Source: Candidatus Binatia bacterium (lineage in GTDB: Bacteria; Desulfobacterota_B; Binatia; UBA9968; JAJDTQ01). From it: a stretch of DNA of 64,000 nt. Below, piece after piece: positions 1 through 9,121 of the stretch. The stretch's first letter is position 1, and every line of letters starts with the position of its first letter. The notes under the pieces are model-generated. The model saw only the letters and a list, made by a program, of their open reading frames with translations. It ran no database searches and was not told the DNA's origin. The DNA lies in contig JAJDTQ010000143.1 of assembly GCA_022827045.1 (NCBI GenBank), forward strand, positions 6,226 through 70,225, given 5' to 3'. Made by a program: the position numbers and the translations under genes.

Positions 1-1390
1 AGCCGCCCGAGGTGACGAAGAGAAGCGGCGCGAAGGCGAGCAAGGTGGTGGCCGCCCCCACCGTGATCGGACCCACCATCGCCCTGGCGCCCGAGATTGC
101 CGCATCCGCCGGGCTCTTCCCGCTCTCGCGTTCCGCCGCGATGCTCTCGCCGACCACCACGGAGTCGTCCACGACGATGCCGATAAGCAGGAAGAAGGCG
201 AAGATCGTGCCGATGTTCAGGGTGAGGTCGGCGGCGCCGAAGAAGATCAGCGAACCGATGAAGGACAAGGGAATCCCTATGGTGATCCAGGTGGCGACGC
301 GCAGGTCGAACACTAGAACGAGGGTCAGGAAAACCAGCAACGCGCCGAGGATGCCGTTGCGGATGATCTCCTGCAGCCTGTCCAGCGCGGGTGCGGCCCG
401 GTCGTTCCAGATGCCGACCGTGATGTTGCCGCGAGCCTTGTGGCCGGCGAGCCACATCTTGATTTCGTCACCGATCTCGACCACCGACTCATGCTCGACG
501 GCATCGACCCGGACGAACACGGTGGGTCGGCCGTTGACCTCGGAGACGATCTGTTCGTCGACGAACCCGTCGCGGATGGTGGCGACGTCGCCGAGGGTGA
601 CGATGGCGCCGCTGAGCCGCGTGATCAAGGGGATGTCTCTGAACTCGGCGCCGGTGCGCCGCTTGGTGATGGTCTGCAGGACCACGCCGCCGGCCTCGGT
701 TCGCAGTTCACCGAAAGTGAGGTTGAGCGAGGCCCGCCTCACGATACTGGAGATCTGGGCGATGGAGAGATTGTGCCGCCGCAGCTCTTCCTCGCTCAGC
801 TCGATGGTGATCTCCCGGTCGCGGGTGCCCAGCAGCGCCACCTGTGAAACCGACGGCAGCGCCAGGAGCTGGTCGCGCACGTCCTCGGCGGCGAGGCGCA
901 ACGCGTTTTCCGATGCGTGGGACGACGACACGGCCAGCGTCAGGACCTCGATGGAGATTCGATGGAGCTCGACCTCCGGTTTCTCGGCGTTCAGCGGCGG
1001 AAAGTTCTCGATGCCGTCCACGGCGTTCTGGACATCATTCAGCGCTGTGTGCGGGTCGGCAAAGGTTTCCAGTTCGACCTGGAGCCGGCCGCGCCCCTCG
1101 GTGGCCGTCCCCACGACCCTTGCTACCCCTCTGAGCCCGACGATGGCTTCCTCGATGCGGCGGTTGATGTCTTCTTCCACCTCCTTGGGCGATGAACCGG
1201 GCGCGGGCACCGTTACGGTAATCGTCCGAAGATCGACGTAGGGGTAGAGTTGAACGGCGAGATGCCGTCCGGCGATCACGCCGCCGATGATCAGGAACAA
1301 CAGCAGCAGGTTGGCGGCGACCGGATTGCGCGCGAACCAGGCGATCGGTCCCTTTGCGGCGGCGCCGGCTCCAGCGTCGGTGGTGCTCAT
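1..1390 (-). CDS. RND efflux permease, N-terminal part (cut by window edge)
   Basis: Inner-membrane proton-driven pump subunit of a tripartite RND exporter. The gene reads leftward from ATG at 1390 and runs off the left edge, so about 463 N-terminal residues are present of a family usually over 1000. A first membrane helix spans roughly residues 24-40 (PVAANLLLLFLIIGG), then comes the periplasmic porter region. Close to the edge are the family signature GIVVDDSVVVGESI and the helix TTLLAFAPLLF. It starts 12 bases after the adaptor gene stops, so the two are one operon. The HAE1-like proton-relay Asp is visible in the DD motif. Substrate cannot be told. The family call is firm; the outer-membrane partner is not in view. 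Confidence 0.93.
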   Translation of the reverse strand, partial: MSTTDAGAGAAAKGPIAWFARNPVAANLLLLFLIIGGVIAGRHLAVQLYPYVDLRTITVTVPAPGSSPKEVEEDINRRIEEAIVGLRGVARVVGTATEGRGRLQVELETFADPHTALNDVQNAVDGIENFPPLNAEKPEVELHRISIEVLTLAVSSSHASENALRLAAEDVRDQLLALPSVSQVALLGTRDREITIELSEEELRRHNLSIAQISSIVRRASLNLTFGELRTEAGGVVLQTITKRRTGAEFRDIPLITRLSGAIVTLGDVATIRDGFVDEQIVSEVNGRPTVFVRVDAVEHESVVEIGDEIKMWLAGHKARGNITVGIWNDRAAPALDRLQEIIRNGILGALLVFLTLVLVFDLRVATWITIGIPLSFIGSLIFFGAADLTLNIGTIFAFFLLIGIVVDDSVVVGESIAAERESGKSPADAAISGARAMVGPITVGAATTLLAFAPLLFVTSGG

Positions 1391-1402
1391 GTCCGGACTC
1401 CG

Positions 1403-2566
1403 CTATTTCGCCGCCGCCGTCGCCACCGCCAGACCTTTTCTGGCTCCGGGCGGTGCGCCGATGACCACGCCGTCGCCCGCGGCGAACGCTTCCACGACCC
1501 AGCCCGCGCCCGTGCGTCCGAGCGTCTTGGGCACTACCGACTTCAACGCGCCCTTGTCGACCACCCAGACGCTGCCGCCTTCCTGCAGAACCGATTCCGG
1601 CAGCACGTAGACGTTCTCGTACGACGGCCCCTCGATCCGGACTTCCGCGAACATGCCCGGCAGCGGCAGTGTCCGCCTGGGCGCGTCATCCGAGAACTTG
1701 AGGAACAATCCGGCGAGGCGCGTGCCCGGGGCCACGGCCGCCGACACGCGTTCCACGGCTGCGTCGTACGCCCCCAACTGGGTCCGGACGCGGGCGGAAC
1801 GGCCGATCACCGGGGAGAGGTACGCCAGGTCCTTCGGGTCCACCGGCACTCTCACCCTGATCGCATCGGTCCGATACACGGTGCCCAGCCTCGCCGCGCG
1901 CCCCGCCACCGACCTGGCGGGCCCTACGAACTCGCCTACCTCCAGCTCGGTGGCCAGCACGCGGCTGTCGTACGGCAGCGAGATGTTCGTCTGTTCCAGC
2001 CGCAGCTTCGCGAGCTTCAGCACCGTCCGCGCCTGCGCCAGCTCGGCTTCCATTTCCGCTATGGACGGCAAGCGGCGGACCGAGTCGGAAACCTCGGCGC
2101 CCGGGTTCGCGCGCAAGAATTCCCTCGCGTCTTCTTCGCCGCCGGCCTTCTCCACCCACACGCGGGCTTCCGCTGCCTTCACCGCCATCTCCGCCCTTTC
2201 CACCCGGAGTTCGTGTTCGGCGGTATCGATCTTGATAAACGTCTCGTTGGCCGGTATCGATCCGCCGTTGCTGAACTTCGGTGAAATCCACACCACGCGC
2301 CCCGTCACCTCGGACATCACCCGCGTCTGCTCTTCGATCCGGACGGAACCCGTCAACCGGACGGTCAGCGCTTGTGTGGCCGGCGTGGGGTTGATCACGC
2401 TGACGGTGGGCTTGCCTTTCTCCGCGGCCAGGTCGGGCGCGGCGTCAAGCGCCACGCGACTGGGCGCGCGCGCGAAGTAAAGGGCGATCACGATTACGAG
2501 GAGGATTGCGGCCAATTGAACGATGCCGAGCCATTGGGGCCGGCCGGATTCAGTTGATTGTGCCAT
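1403..2566 (-). CDS. RND efflux periplasmic adaptor (membrane fusion protein)
   Basis: Links the inner-membrane RND pump to an outer-membrane channel. The 387-residue protein has one N-terminal membrane anchor (about residues 13-31, LGIVQLAAILLVIVIALYF) with no lipobox, then a barrel-sandwich/lipoyl half (SEVTGRVVWIS), a helical hairpin of moderate length rich in Ala/Glu/Arg, and beta-barrel and membrane-proximal domains ending in LPGMFAEVRI and VLPESVLQEGG, typical of HlyD/AcrA-type adaptors. First gene of the operon with the permease downstream. The ATG at 2566 is used because the anchor follows directly. Substrate is unknown. Confidence 0.9.
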   Translation of the reverse strand: MAQSTESGRPQWLGIVQLAAILLVIVIALYFARAPSRVALDAAPDLAAEKGKPTVSVINPTPATQALTVRLTGSVRIEEQTRVMSEVTGRVVWISPKFSNGGSIPANETFIKIDTAEHELRVERAEMAVKAAEARVWVEKAGGEEDAREFLRANPGAEVSDSVRRLPSIAEMEAELAQARTVLKLAKLRLEQTNISLPYDSRVLATELEVGEFVGPARSVAGRAARLGTVYRTDAIRVRVPVDPKDLAYLSPVIGRSARVRTQLGAYDAAVERVSAAVAPGTRLAGLFLKFSDDAPRRTLPLPGMFAEVRIEGPSYENVYVLPESVLQEGGSVWVVDKGALKSVVPKTLGRTGAGWVVEAFAAGDGVVIGAPPGARKGLAVATAAAK

Positions 2567-2832
2567 CTCGCATTCCTATCGTCTTTGAGATCATTCGGCC
2601 CGCGCGGGTACCGTTCCACCTCCGCCGACAACTCGACTTGGGGCCATCCGGTGACGCTCTTGCAATTACCGCAACTCAAACCGCGATTCAAGAAGAACAA
2701 CAAAGGAACGGCTTCGGATGGTCCTGTCATATTCAGCCATGACCACCGGGTCGTCCGCCCCGGCGGCGGTGGCGTGCACCGGAACTGTGGTATGTTGACG
2801 TGTCCGCAACCACTTAATCATGCAAGACAGCC

Positions 2833-2872
2833 GGTGTCGTGTCCCGTAAATGAATTTGCGGGACACGACACC
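2833..2872. repeat. 18-bp perfect hairpin just upstream of a molybdopterin subunit gene
   Basis: The arm GGTGTCGTGTCCCGTAAA (2833-2850) pairs with 2855-2872 around a TGAA loop, with one G-T pair. The AGGAG ribosome site and ATG at 2883 follow at once, so in the mRNA the hairpin sits immediately 5' of the Shine-Dalgarno. Its outer bases GTGTCGTGTCCC match the ends of the 165-bp element at 47422-47586 (GTGTCCTGTCCC) at 11 of 12 positions. It may be a relic of the same mobile palindrome or a translation control element. Confidence 0.75.
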
Positions 2873-2882
2873 AGGAGAAGCC

Positions 2883-5183
2883 ATGCCGCAATCGAGTTTC
2901 CAGCACGTGGGCCGGGACGTTCCCCGGGTCGACGGCGTCGACAAGGTGACCGGGCGGGCCAAGTACACGGGCGACATCGTGCTGCCGGGAATGCTCGAAG
3001 GCCGGATCCTGCGGAGCCCGCTGCCGCACGCGCGCATCCGGGGCATCGACGCCACGAGGGCGGAGGCGCTTCGTGGCGTGCGCGCGGTGGTTACGGCGGG
3101 CGACTTGGAGGGCCTGGACCCTTACTACAACGGCCGTCCGGTGGTGGCCATGGAGAAGGTGCGCTACGTGGGTGAGCCGGTGGCGGCGGTGGCGGCGGTG
3201 GACGAGCACACCGCGGAGGCGGCGCTGGCACTGATCGAAGTGGACTACGAGGAGCTGCCGTCGGCGCTGGGCACGGATGCGGCCTTGGCGACGGGTGCGC
3301 CGCTGATCCACGACGATGCGCCCGGCAACGTGTGCGCCCATGAACGGGTGGAGCAGGGCAACGTCGAAGAGGGCTTCGCCGCTGCCGACCGCGTTTTCGA
3401 AGGCCGCTACACGTTCCCTTCCGTCTACCACTACAGCATGGAGCCCCACGGCGCCGTGGCCCGATGGGGCGCCGACCGCATCGACATGTGGTCCTCGGCG
3501 CAGCACCCGTTCCTGGTGCAGGGGGATATCGCGCGCATCTTCGGCGTGACCCGCTCCCAGGTGCGCCTGCAGGTGTCGTTCCTGGGCGGCGGCTTCGGCG
3601 GGAAGTCCTACAGCAAGTTCGAGCCGCTGGTGGTGCTGCTCTCGCGAAAATCGGGCCGGCCGGTGCGTCTGTGCCTGTCGGTCCCCGAGGCCATGGTGAC
3701 GGTGCGCCGGCACGGCGCCACGGTAAAGCTCAGGACCGGGGTGATGGACGACGGCACCCTGGTGGCGCGGCAGGCGGAGATCCATCTCGACACGGGCGCG
3801 TTCACCGAGAACACCCGGATGGTTGCCCAACTCGCCGCCACCCGGGTGCTGGGACCCTACCGGATCCCCCATATCCGGAGCGAGGTCTACTCCGTGCACA
3901 CCAACGCCGGCTCCGCCGGCTCGTTCCGTTCCGTCGCCGCGCCCCAGACCATCTTCGCCTGCGAGTCGCAGATGGACGAGATCGCGGCGGAGCTGGGCAT
4001 GGACCCCGTGGAACTGCGTGACCGGAACCTGCTCATCAAGGGCGAGAGGCTCCAGCCGAGGCTGCGGCCGGTGGACGTGAACCTTCATTCGAGTCTTCGG
4101 CGCTTGGTATCGGCGTCGCGCTGGCGTCGGCGCGCCAGCGGTCGAAAAGGCGTTGGGAAGGATGATGGAACGGGCGGCGGAACAGAGATTCGCGGACAGG
4201 AGCTCAGCGGCCCGCCCTTGGGCCTGGCCTGCGGCTCCACCAACGCCGGAGGCGTGTTGCCGGTGTCGGTGGCGCTGGTGCGCCTGGGGCCCGACGGCCA
4301 CGTGTCAGTGATGGCCGGCAGCACCGAGATGGGCCAGGGCGTCAAGACGACCTTCACACAGATCGTCGCCGAGGAGCTGACGCTGCCGCTCGACCGGGTT
4401 CAGATCGTGTCCGTGGACACCACCGCCACGCCATACGACCACTCCACCGGAGCGAGCCGCTCCACCACGGTCATGGGCCGCGCGGTCCAGGCCGCGGCCC
4501 ATGACCTCAAGCGGCAGTTGCGTGCCATCGCGGCCAGATCGTTCGGGGTGACGGCCGGGAAGGTGAAGCTGTCCGAGGGGCGGCTCGTGGCCGGCGAGCA
4601 GGCGATGTCCTTCACCGACGCCCTCGCCAGCCGTTTCGGCGCTGTCGCCGGCGAGATCGTCGGGCGCGGCACCATGGGCCCCGAGATGGTCGGCTGGAAG
4701 ACCCCCGTGCTCTGGGAAGTGGGCATGGGCGTCGCCGAGCTGGACATCGACCGCGACACCGGCGCGCTGAACCTGGCGAGCTACGTATCGGTGGCCGACG
4801 TCGGCAAGGCCATCCATCCGCAACACTGCATCGGACAGGAGGAAGGCGCCGCGATGATGGGCATCGGCCACACCTTCATGGAGCAGATGGTGCACGACGA
4901 CCATCAGTTGCTGAACCCCAACCTCGTCGACTACCGGGTGCCGAAGTTCCAAGACCTTCCGGCGGAGTATCACACCTATCTGGTGGAGAACCGCGACGGC
5001 ATCGGTCCCTACGGCAGCCGCGGCATGGGCGAGGGCGGCATCTTCTCCGTCGCCCCCTCCGTGGTCAGCGCCCTGGCCCGCGCCACCGGCGTCCGCATCC
5101 GCGACCTGCCGCTGACCCCGGAACGGGTTTGGCGGGCGCTCAGGCAAGAGACTCCCTCTCCCTCTGGGAGAGGGTCGGGGTGA
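2883..5183 (+). CDS. xanthine dehydrogenase-family molybdopterin-binding subunit (stand-alone)
   Basis: Large catalytic subunit of a molybdenum hydroxylase, which would bind Mo-molybdopterin cytosine dinucleotide and hydroxylate an aldehyde or N-heterocycle. Visible motifs are GGGFGGKSYSKFEPL, the substrate-pocket segment GSFRSVAAPQ, GSTEMGQGVKT, and the catalytic-Glu motif GSRGMGEGGIF near the C-terminus. I start at ATG 2883 (MPQSSFQHVG) because AGGAG lies seven bases upstream; an ATG at 2850 lies inside a hairpin. The 766 residues are normal for the family. No FeS or FAD subunit gene is next to it on this strand; the convergent operon on the other strand has a complete set. Residues about 400-450 form an Arg/Gly-rich stretch unlike relatives. 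The last ten or so codons (PSPSGRGSG) read through a dispersed palindrome. Substrate unknown. Confidence 0.9.
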   Translation: MPQSSFQHVGRDVPRVDGVDKVTGRAKYTGDIVLPGMLEGRILRSPLPHARIRGIDATRAEALRGVRAVVTAGDLEGLDPYYNGRPVVAMEKVRYVGEPVAAVAAVDEHTAEAALALIEVDYEELPSALGTDAALATGAPLIHDDAPGNVCAHERVEQGNVEEGFAAADRVFEGRYTFPSVYHYSMEPHGAVARWGADRIDMWSSAQHPFLVQGDIARIFGVTRSQVRLQVSFLGGGFGGKSYSKFEPLVVLLSRKSGRPVRLCLSVPEAMVTVRRHGATVKLRTGVMDDGTLVARQAEIHLDTGAFTENTRMVAQLAATRVLGPYRIPHIRSEVYSVHTNAGSAGSFRSVAAPQTIFACESQMDEIAAELGMDPVELRDRNLLIKGERLQPRLRPVDVNLHSSLRRLVSASRWRRRASGRKGVGKDDGTGGGTEIRGQELSGPPLGLACGSTNAGGVLPVSVALVRLGPDGHVSVMAGSTEMGQGVKTTFTQIVAEELTLPLDRVQIVSVDTTATPYDHSTGASRSTTVMGRAVQAAAHDLKRQLRAIAARSFGVTAGKVKLSEGRLVAGEQAMSFTDALASRFGAVAGEIVGRGTMGPEMVGWKTPVLWEVGMGVAELDIDRDTGALNLASYVSVADVGKAIHPQHCIGQEEGAAMMGIGHTFMEQMVHDDHQLLNPNLVDYRVPKFQDLPAEYHTYLVENRDGIGPYGSRGMGEGGIFSVAPSVVSALARATGVRIRDLPLTPERVWRALRQETPSPSGRGSG

Positions 5184-5251
5184 GGGCGGGCGGGCACGCT
5201 GCTTGGGACCCCTCACCCGGCCTTCGGCCACCCTCTCCCGGAGGGAGAGGG
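5154..5251. repeat. REP-like doublet of CCCTCTCCC hairpins
   Basis: Two hairpins with the identical 9-bp stem CCCTCTCCC/GGGAGAGGG and 3-base loops lie at 5154-5174 (loop TCT) and 5231-5251 (loop GGA). The flanks GGTCGGGGTGAGGGC and CCCCTCACCCGGCC are in inverted orientation. The same stem recurs at 39101, 58175 and 58292. It lies between two convergent genes, so it could also act as a bidirectional terminator. Confidence 0.8.
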
Positions 5252-5264
5252 TGTGGCTTGGGCG

Positions 5265-7577
5265 CTAGCCGTCTTCACGCGCCCGGATCCAGGCGCGGAT
5301 GCGGTCGGGGCTCAGGGGGAGGTCCTTGACCTCGATGCCGAGGGCGTTGCTGACGGCGTTGCCCAGGGCGCCGGCGGTGCCGACGATGCCGCCTTCCCCG
5401 GCGCCCTTGACGCCCAACGGGTTGTAGGGCGAAGGGGCTTCCTCCAGCACGAGGTCGTCGATGGGGGGGACGTCGGTGCTGGTGGGCAACAGGTAGTCCA
5501 GGAACGTGGTGGTGAGGAGCTGGCCGCCCTCGCCGTACACGAGTTCTTCCAGCACCACGCCGCCGATGCCCTGCACCGCGGCGCCCACGGTCTGGCCGTG
5601 CACCATGAGGGGGTTGACCATCCGGCCCACGTCCTCCACCACCAGGTACTTGAGCACTTCCAGCATGCCGGTCTCGGGGTCCACGGCCACCTGGGCCAGG
5701 TGCACGCCGTAGGTGTGGGTGATGTTGTCGGAGTTGTAGTAGGCGGTGGCCTCCAGTTCCGGCACTCCCTGCTCGGGGGTGATGGACTCGCGCATGTGCG
5801 CCACCAGGTCGCCCAGCGGCACCGCCGGCGCCTCGGTGCCCGACCGGACGATGTTGCCGTCCTCCAGTGACAGGCTCTCCGCGTCCGCGTCCAGGTGCCG
5901 GGCGGCCGCCGCCAGGATCTTGTCCTTGAGCTGCAGCGCGGTGATGTGCACGGCGTTGCCCGCCATGACCGTGCCGCGGCTGGCGAAGGTGCCCCAGCCG
6001 AAGGGCGAGAGGTCGGTGTTGCCGTGGAACACGGAGATGGCGTCCATGGGAACGCCCAGGGCATCGGCGCAGATCTGCGCCATGGCGGTCTCGTGCCCCT
6101 GGCCCAGTTGCGCGATGCTCAGGAACACGGTGACCCCGCCGCCTTCGCCCACCACCATGCGGGCGCCCTCGTAGGGCTCCAGGCCGCCGGTGTTCTTGAC
6201 GAAGTAGGACAGGCCAACGCCGTGGTAGCGGCCGTCCTCCCGGAGTCCCTGGTGCTGTAGCAGGTCTTCGTACCGAAACCGTTCCAGGGCCTGTCTGAGG
6301 GCGCTCGGATAGTCGCCGCTGTCCAGGATGGTGGGGTGCTTGCTGGGGCGGGTGAAGCCGATCTCGTACGGGATCTCCTCGGGCTTGACCAGGTTCTTCC
6401 GCCGCAGCTCCACCGGGTCCAGGTCCAGATCCCGGGCCATCATGTCGAGCATGCGTTCGCGGTAGAAGCACGACTCCACCCGGCCTGGCGCTCGCAACGT
6501 GCCCATGCCGGTCTTGTTGGTCATGATGCAGTGGATGTTGGCCTCGTAGTTGGGGATCCGGTAGGGCCCGGTCAGCAGCGCGGCCGTGGAGCAGGGCACC
6601 AGTCCGCCGTGGGTGCGCACGTAGGCGCCCATGTCACCGTAGATCTGCGCCCGCACCGCCAGCAGCGTGCCGTCCTTGCGCGCCGCGATCTCCAGCTCGC
6701 AGGTGACCTGCCGCGAGTGGTTGGCCGCCAGCAGGTGCTCGCGCCGGTCCTCGATCCACTTGACCGGGACCCCGAGACGCACGGAGGCGAACGGGATCAG
6801 GAAGTCCTCGGGATAGAGCTCGCCGCGGATGCCGAAGCCGCCGCCCACGTCGTTCTCCTCGAAGTGGCACTTGTGCTCCGGCAGTTGCAGGAACGCGGCG
6901 ATGGTCTGGCGGTTCAGGTGCGGCAGCTTGGTGGCCCCGTAGACCCTGAGCTCGCCCTTGCCGCGGTCGAAGTGGGCCAGGATGCCGCGAGTCTCCATGG
7001 GGTTGCCGGTGAAGCGATGGACCCGGAACTCCTCCCGCCGGGTGTAGTCGGCCTCCTCGAAGGCCTTGTCGACGTCGCCGATGTTGACGTGGTGGACGCC
7101 TGCCAGGTTGGTGCCGTTGTCTTCGTGCACCAGCACCTTGTCCTCCAGCGCCTCGCGTACGTCCATCACTTCCTGGAGCACTTCGTACTCCACGTCGATG
7201 GAGTCCAGGGCGTCCTCGGCCAGATAGCGGCTCTCCGCCACCGCCACCGCCACGGGCTCGCCCACGTAACGCACCACGTCCCGCGCCAGCGACGGCTGGA
7301 GGTACTTGTCGAGGCCCGGGATCTTGTACATTCGGATGGGGACGGTGGCGTCCAGCTCGCCGATGTCCTTGAGGGTGAACACCGACACCACGCCGGGCAG
7401 GGACTCGGCACTACTGGTGTCGATGTTACGGATGCGGGCGTGGGCGTGGGGGCTGCGCAGGATCGCGGCATGCACCATGTGGGGCAGCTTGATGTCGTCG
7501 ACGTAGGTGCCGGCGCCGGTGATAAACCGGACGTCCTCGCGCCGCTTGATGGGAGCGCCGATGTAAGTTTCCGCCAT
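5265..7577 (-). CDS. molybdenum hydroxylase large subunit (CoxL/aldehyde oxidase-like)
   Basis: Catalytic subunit of a three-gene molybdenum hydroxylase, downstream of its FAD and 2Fe-2S subunit genes. The 770 residues begin MAETYIGAPIKRREDVRF, the usual start of CoxL-like proteins. Motifs include DVGGGFGIRGELYPED, AQLGQGHETAMAQI and the catalytic-Glu motif KGAGEGGIVG. The active-site loop reads GTLRAPGRVE, where true form I CO dehydrogenase has a Cys-containing AYRCSFR loop, so this is not a form I CO dehydrogenase. It resembles the form II/aldehyde oxidase group. The true substrate cannot be inferred. About 100 bases separate it from the 2Fe-2S gene. Confidence 0.92.
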   Translation of the reverse strand: MAETYIGAPIKRREDVRFITGAGTYVDDIKLPHMVHAAILRSPHAHARIRNIDTSSAESLPGVVSVFTLKDIGELDATVPIRMYKIPGLDKYLQPSLARDVVRYVGEPVAVAVAESRYLAEDALDSIDVEYEVLQEVMDVREALEDKVLVHEDNGTNLAGVHHVNIGDVDKAFEEADYTRREEFRVHRFTGNPMETRGILAHFDRGKGELRVYGATKLPHLNRQTIAAFLQLPEHKCHFEENDVGGGFGIRGELYPEDFLIPFASVRLGVPVKWIEDRREHLLAANHSRQVTCELEIAARKDGTLLAVRAQIYGDMGAYVRTHGGLVPCSTAALLTGPYRIPNYEANIHCIMTNKTGMGTLRAPGRVESCFYRERMLDMMARDLDLDPVELRRKNLVKPEEIPYEIGFTRPSKHPTILDSGDYPSALRQALERFRYEDLLQHQGLREDGRYHGVGLSYFVKNTGGLEPYEGARMVVGEGGGVTVFLSIAQLGQGHETAMAQICADALGVPMDAISVFHGNTDLSPFGWGTFASRGTVMAGNAVHITALQLKDKILAAAARHLDADAESLSLEDGNIVRSGTEAPAVPLGDLVAHMRESITPEQGVPELEATAYYNSDNITHTYGVHLAQVAVDPETGMLEVLKYLVVEDVGRMVNPLMVHGQTVGAAVQGIGGVVLEELVYGEGGQLLTTTFLDYLLPTSTDVPPIDDLVLEEAPSPYNPLGVKGAGEGGIVGTAGALGNAVSNALGIEVKDLPLSPDRIRAWIRAREDG

Positions 7578-7678
7578 CTCAGTGAGCCTCTTGTTCAGGG
7601 GAATGCGTCATGGCTGATTCCAGGCCAGGACCATGTCCGGAGCGAGAGCACACGGGCTTCCGGTTCCAGCGCGTGCCG

Positions 7679-8167
7679 TCAGTCCGTGTCGGACCCGCTC
7701 ACTTCCGGCGCCGCCTGGGCGATGGCCTCGATGATGGGCTGGTAGCCGGTGCAGCGGCAGATGTTTCCCGAGATGGCCTCGCGGATCTCGGCTTCGTTGG
7801 GGCTGGGGTTTTCCTTCAGGAAGGCGGTCGCGGTCATGAGGAAGCCGGGGGTGCAGAAGCCGCACTGGAGCGCGTGCCGGTCCTGGAAGGCCGTCTGCAG
7901 GGGATGCAATCGGTCGCCGTCCGCCAGCCCCTCGACCGTCTCCAGGGCCGCTCCTTCCGCCTGCACCGCGAGCAGCAGGCACGAGCGCACCGCCTCGCCG
8001 TCCATGATCACCGTGCAGGCGCCGCACACGCCGTGCTCGCAGCCCAGGTGGGTGCCGGTGAGGTCCAGCTCGTTCCGGAGGAAGTCCGCCAGCGTCATGC
8101 GGACTTCCACGAGCTTCTCGTAGGCCTTGCCGTTGACCGTCAGGTTGAGGATGCTCTTGGTGCTCAT
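7679..8167 (-). CDS. molybdenum hydroxylase 2Fe-2S subunit (CoxS-like)
   Basis: Small electron-transfer subunit of 162 residues carrying two [2Fe-2S] clusters. The N-terminal plant-ferredoxin-like cluster has Cys43, Cys48, Cys51 and Cys63 (GCEHGVCGAC), and the second has Cys102, Cys105, Cys137 and Cys139 (CGFC, CRCTGY). All eight ligands are present. ATG at 8167 overlaps the stop of the FAD subunit by four bases (ATGA), implying translational coupling. Order is FAD, FeS, large subunit, the common coxMSL layout. Confidence 0.95.
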   Translation of the reverse strand: MSTKSILNLTVNGKAYEKLVEVRMTLADFLRNELDLTGTHLGCEHGVCGACTVIMDGEAVRSCLLLAVQAEGAALETVEGLADGDRLHPLQTAFQDRHALQCGFCTPGFLMTATAFLKENPSPNEAEIREAISGNICRCTGYQPIIEAIAQAAPEVSGSDTD

Positions 8168-9045
8168 GCGCCGTTGCCCTCCGTGCCTCTCGCCGCGGCC
8201 GCGACGAGAGCGCGCCGGGTGAGGACGCCGCCCACCTCCTTGCGGTAGAGCGCCGACGCGTGGATGTCGGAGTCCGGGTCCAGCTCTTCGAAGACGATGC
8301 GCTCCACGTCCTTGAGGGTGGCGTCGTCCAGGGCGGCGCCCTTGAGGCGCTGCTCCGCCTTCTCCACCCGGACGGGCCGGCCGCCCACTCCGAACAGCGT
8401 GATCCGGGCGTCCGCGCACGCCGTCCCGTCCATGTCCGCCCACAGCGCCACGCCTACCATGGCGAAGTCGCCCTTGCGCCGGGCCACCTCGTCGATGGCC
8501 CAGAGACGGCCCGGTTTCCAGGCCGGGACGCGGATCTCGGTCAGCACTTCGTTGGCCTCGCAGGCCGTGGCCATGTAGCCCAGGTAGAAGTCGTCGGCGC
8601 TCACCACCCGTTCGCCGCCGGCACTGGCGAGCACGAAGTCGGCTCCCAGGGCCACACTCACCGCCGGCAGTTCGGATGCCGGATCGGCATGGACCAGGCT
8701 GCCGCCCACCGTGCCGCGGTTGCGGATCTGGAAGTGGCCGATGAGGGGAACGGCCGCTGCCAGCAGCGGATTCCGTTCGGCGAAAACGGCGTCGCGCTCA
8801 AGTGCCCGCTGGCGCGTCATCGCGCCGATGCCGATGCCGCCATCGCCATTGGCGTCAATGCGGTCGAGACCAGGAACGCGGTTCATGTCCACGATCACCG
8901 CCGGACGCGCCAGTCGCAGGCTCATGAGCGGCATCAGGCTCTGTCCGCCGGCGAGGATCTTGCCGTCGTCGCCGTGCTCGTCGAGCAGATGGACCGCTTC
9001 GTCCAGCGTTTCTGGACAGTAGTAGCTGAAGGGTGCGGGTTTCAT
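8164..9045 (-). CDS. molybdenum hydroxylase FAD-binding subunit (CoxM-like)
   Basis: Medium subunit (293 residues) that takes electrons from the FeS subunit via FAD. It opens with MKPAPFSYYCPETLDEAV and has both FAD-binding signatures of the family, AGGQSLMPLMSLRLARP near residue 32 and RNRGTVGGSLVHADPASELP near residue 108. The CoxM C-terminal domain follows. First gene of the three-gene operon. Between its start and the next gene upstream lies only a dispersed palindromic repeat, so any promoter must lie in 9046-9120 or in the repeat. Confidence 0.95.
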   Translation of the reverse strand: MKPAPFSYYCPETLDEAVHLLDEHGDDGKILAGGQSLMPLMSLRLARPAVIVDMNRVPGLDRIDANGDGGIGIGAMTRQRALERDAVFAERNPLLAAAVPLIGHFQIRNRGTVGGSLVHADPASELPAVSVALGADFVLASAGGERVVSADDFYLGYMATACEANEVLTEIRVPAWKPGRLWAIDEVARRKGDFAMVGVALWADMDGTACADARITLFGVGGRPVRVEKAEQRLKGAALDDATLKDVERIVFEELDPDSDIHASALYRKEVGGVLTRRALVAAAARGTEGNGA

Positions 9046-9121
9046 GGGGATGGACGTGCTTTGGGGGGTGCGTAGCCAATTCCCCCAGGGTTGTCAAGAA
9101 GACCCTGTGCAAGGATGGTGT

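Noticed and set aside
12..1241. 409-codon rightward frame at the left edge
   Set aside because: Ser/Thr/Arg-rich shadow of the RND permease, which has the correct signatures on the − strand.
5265..7577. Form I CO dehydrogenase (CoxL)
   Set aside because: The Cys-containing active-site loop is absent; the loop reads GTLRAPGRVE.
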